From the NCBI GenBank assembly GCA_028641055.1, contig CM054063.1:42417304-42481303 (forward strand): 64,000 bases of DNA. The letters are read 5' to 3'. Source of the stretch: Alopecurus myosuroides (taxonomy: Eukaryota; Streptophyta; Magnoliopsida; Poales; Poaceae). Shown here piece after piece: positions 62,311-64,000 of the stretch (the stretch's first letter is position 1; each line of letters opens with the position of its first letter). The translations under genes were made by a program, and so were the position numbers. Under the pieces are notes generated by a model. That model saw only the letters and a program-made list of their open reading frames with translations, did no database searches and was not told where the DNA came from.

Positions 62311-64000
62311 TGTAACATCCCAAGTATGAAAACTCCCCTTAGAATGATTGATTTCTTGTTTCTTAAAGTATTGCATCATGTCATCATGTTTATTTATGTG
62401 TTTGCATTGTTTACTATTTGTTTTGCATCTGTTCTTAATTGTTTTCACAATGAAACTCAAACAATTTCAAATACTTTGTTTTCATACTTGTTCTGTTACA
62501 ACTTTTGGAATAAAAATCACAAATGAAAACAACCAAATTGTTCCATTTTAGTCCATGTTGATCACTCCTTAATTTGTTGGTTTTAATCAAACCATTAATC
62601 CAATCAATTAATTCTAATTCACTTCAAATTCAAACCAAATGTATTTCAAATCAGTACCCATTTGAATCCATGGAATACACCAAACAAATGTAATCCTTAA
62701 TCACATTAACTCTTAGGGGTAACCCTATTAAAAATGTTGTTTTCAATAAGGTATTTAATATTTAAATTCTTTCAAATTTGGTTTCAAATACAAACAGTAT
62801 TTAAATGTCAACTTTTTGCAAACCAATCTTGAAAATTGTTTTCTAGTTACCTAAATAACTTAAACTAATTTTTCTGGAATTTTTCCTAAACAAAAACCTA
62901 CCCATTTCTTCCAATTCTGTTTTCTGCAAAAAAAAAAAAAGTAAAACAGAAAAATAAAAAAGAGGAAAACTACAGCGCGCACGCGTCACCTAAGCAAACC
63001 CAGCCCACCTAAGCCTACGCGCGCGCAGCCCAGCCCATCTTCTTCTGTCCGAGGTACGGCAGTGCATCGGGGCCGCCACGTCGCTGTACGGCGGCAGCCG
63101 ACGGCCACCCCATGTTTTCCGCGCCTATAAGACCCCCACGGAACCCTAGGGCGCAACCCTAACTCCTAGGCCTCCTGTCTCCTCCTCGATCCGCCGCAAT
63201 TTCCTCTCTCCTCGTCGTTTCCCTTCTCTAAAACCCTCACCGGCGGCAGCTCCTCTGAAACCCGCCATGGCGCCGCCACTTCCTAATCCCACCTAGCCAC
63301 TTGCCTACTGGAACCGACTCTCCACCATCTACTCTCCCTCTTGGACACCTGCGGGAGCACGGGGAGTCACCGGATCTGCGACACCGTCAACGAACTCGTC
63401 GCCGGCCGCGCTACACCGAACCTCTGCAACCTCTACCGCCGCGGTGAGCTCCACCGTTCTCATCCACTCTCTGTGGCGCGTCCAGGTCTGCACGCATCGC
63501 TACCACCGCATCACCAGCACGAGCGCATGTTTCCGTTGATCGCCGCCGGCCGCTCCGTCAGGTTGCAGTCGCGGTTGCATTTGTTCGTCAGAGTTTCAGT
63601 TCATGCCTTGTAACGTTATCCTCTCTGCGCCCTGCTACCTGACAAGCAACGCTCACTCACCGTACTGGTTCAGTCTAACGCGCAGCGAGCGAGAGGTGCA
63701 GGGTTCGAGCCCCTGCCCTCGCGGGATTAAAATTCCCCACTTTTTTCGACGGAGTACTGACAGGGAGGGGCCCCTGTCAGTCACTCGTGTGTCCACGCGG
63801 GCACAGCACGGTTTGGGTCCCCCCTGTCAGTGACTGGGTGCGTTTCCAGTGCGTATAAAATGATTTCAAACATTTCTGTAGTTCAAACCTAGGTCCAATT
63901 AAATCACAGATTGGCCCCTGGTTTTGAAACCTAAATAACTTTTATTTTATAACTCTTAAAAATGAAAATAAAATATCCACACTGGTCTAAATTTAATTCT
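62311..64000 (+). repeat. 3' LTR of the Tekay-like element, left part (runs off window)
   Basis: TGTAACATCCCAAGTATG start, same as 41760. At 62500-62516 the sequence ACAACTTTTGGAATAAA is the undisturbed version of the site where element B entered the 5' LTR. It includes the TATA box at 63126 and the tRNA-like segment at about 63660-63730. Confidence 0.85.

Larger units (their letters stand above)
41760..64000 (+). mobile_element. Tekay-like chromovirus (Ty3/gypsy) with ~4.5-kb LTRs, deleted inside, split by element B
   Basis: The 5' LTR starts at 41760 (TGTAACATCCCAAG), is interrupted by element B after 41956, resumes at 56971 and ends at 61261 (GGTGCGACA). That is about 4488 bp without the insertion. 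AA then TGGTATGAGAGC (61264-61275) matches the initiator-Met primer site with one change. Only 1049 bp separate the LTRs, holding a gutted pol. The 3' LTR starts at 62311 after CAAGGGGGGGCGTT and runs off the window. TGTAAC starts, very long LTRs and the Met primer site suit the Tekay/Del clade. The right border and target duplication cannot be seen. Confidence 0.8.

Overview
This window looks like repeat-dense intergenic DNA of a large grass genome, probably Pooideae and most likely Triticeae. The reasons are nested LTR retrotransposons, a CACTA terminus with GCCGTCGGCG/ACGCCGAGGG subterminal repeats, Tourist- and Stowaway-type MITEs, and LTR families I recognise from wheat/barley-type genomes. 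I see no complete ordinary host gene. The one clear host-derived piece is a broken first-exon fragment of an XPD/ERCC2-type DNA repair helicase (7788-8007). Family and clade names rest on recall of motifs; no database search was run.

Layout. 1-2828: tandem repeats and the right end of a CACTA transposon. 2829-7516: an LTR fragment, a LINE remnant (minus strand), a segment duplicated again at 30021-30845, two MITEs and a three-copy ~304-bp tandem repeat leading into the XPD fragment. 8008-26581: a decayed Tat-lineage Ty3/gypsy element ('outer'). A younger copy of the same family ('nested', 15519-25442, TSD AGCTT) sits inside it. 26582-28330: the 3' end of a third gypsy element. 28331-38868: remnants of a W-type gypsy family, a Sirevirus-like Copia 3' end, a ZMYM-type hAT transposase pseudogene, and an antisense Sirevirus LTR that itself holds a 1.6-kb solo LTR. 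38869-41759: mostly unassigned, with one 132-codon ORF. 41760-64000: a Tekay-like chromovirus with ~4.5-kb LTRs and only ~1 kb of internal DNA. Its 5' LTR is split by a 15.0-kb Tat-lineage element ('B', 41957-56965, TSD TTTTG). The 3' LTR carries the uninterrupted target site.

The most interesting content is a set of antisense genes carried by the Tat-lineage elements between pol and the 3' LTR. By manual splicing, using GT-AG borders and checking frame closure, the nested copy gives 8 coding exons plus a 5' non-coding exon (2541 nt, 846 aa). Element B gives 8 exons (3999 nt, 1332 aa). Both are open throughout. The outer copy, on the same model, has the same exon lengths for seven of its eight coding exons if exon 7 is allowed to differ by a multiple of 3, plus one nonsense codon and a frame-changing deletion. 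Four copies have a TATA-like box on the minus strand upstream of the antisense start. In element B the antisense gene is intact while gag-pol is broken. In the two related smaller elements most of pol has been deleted, through two different deletions, while gag and the antisense gene are kept. Antisense extra ORFs are known in the Tat clade (for example Grande and Retand types); the multi-exon structure and its conservation are what merit follow-up.
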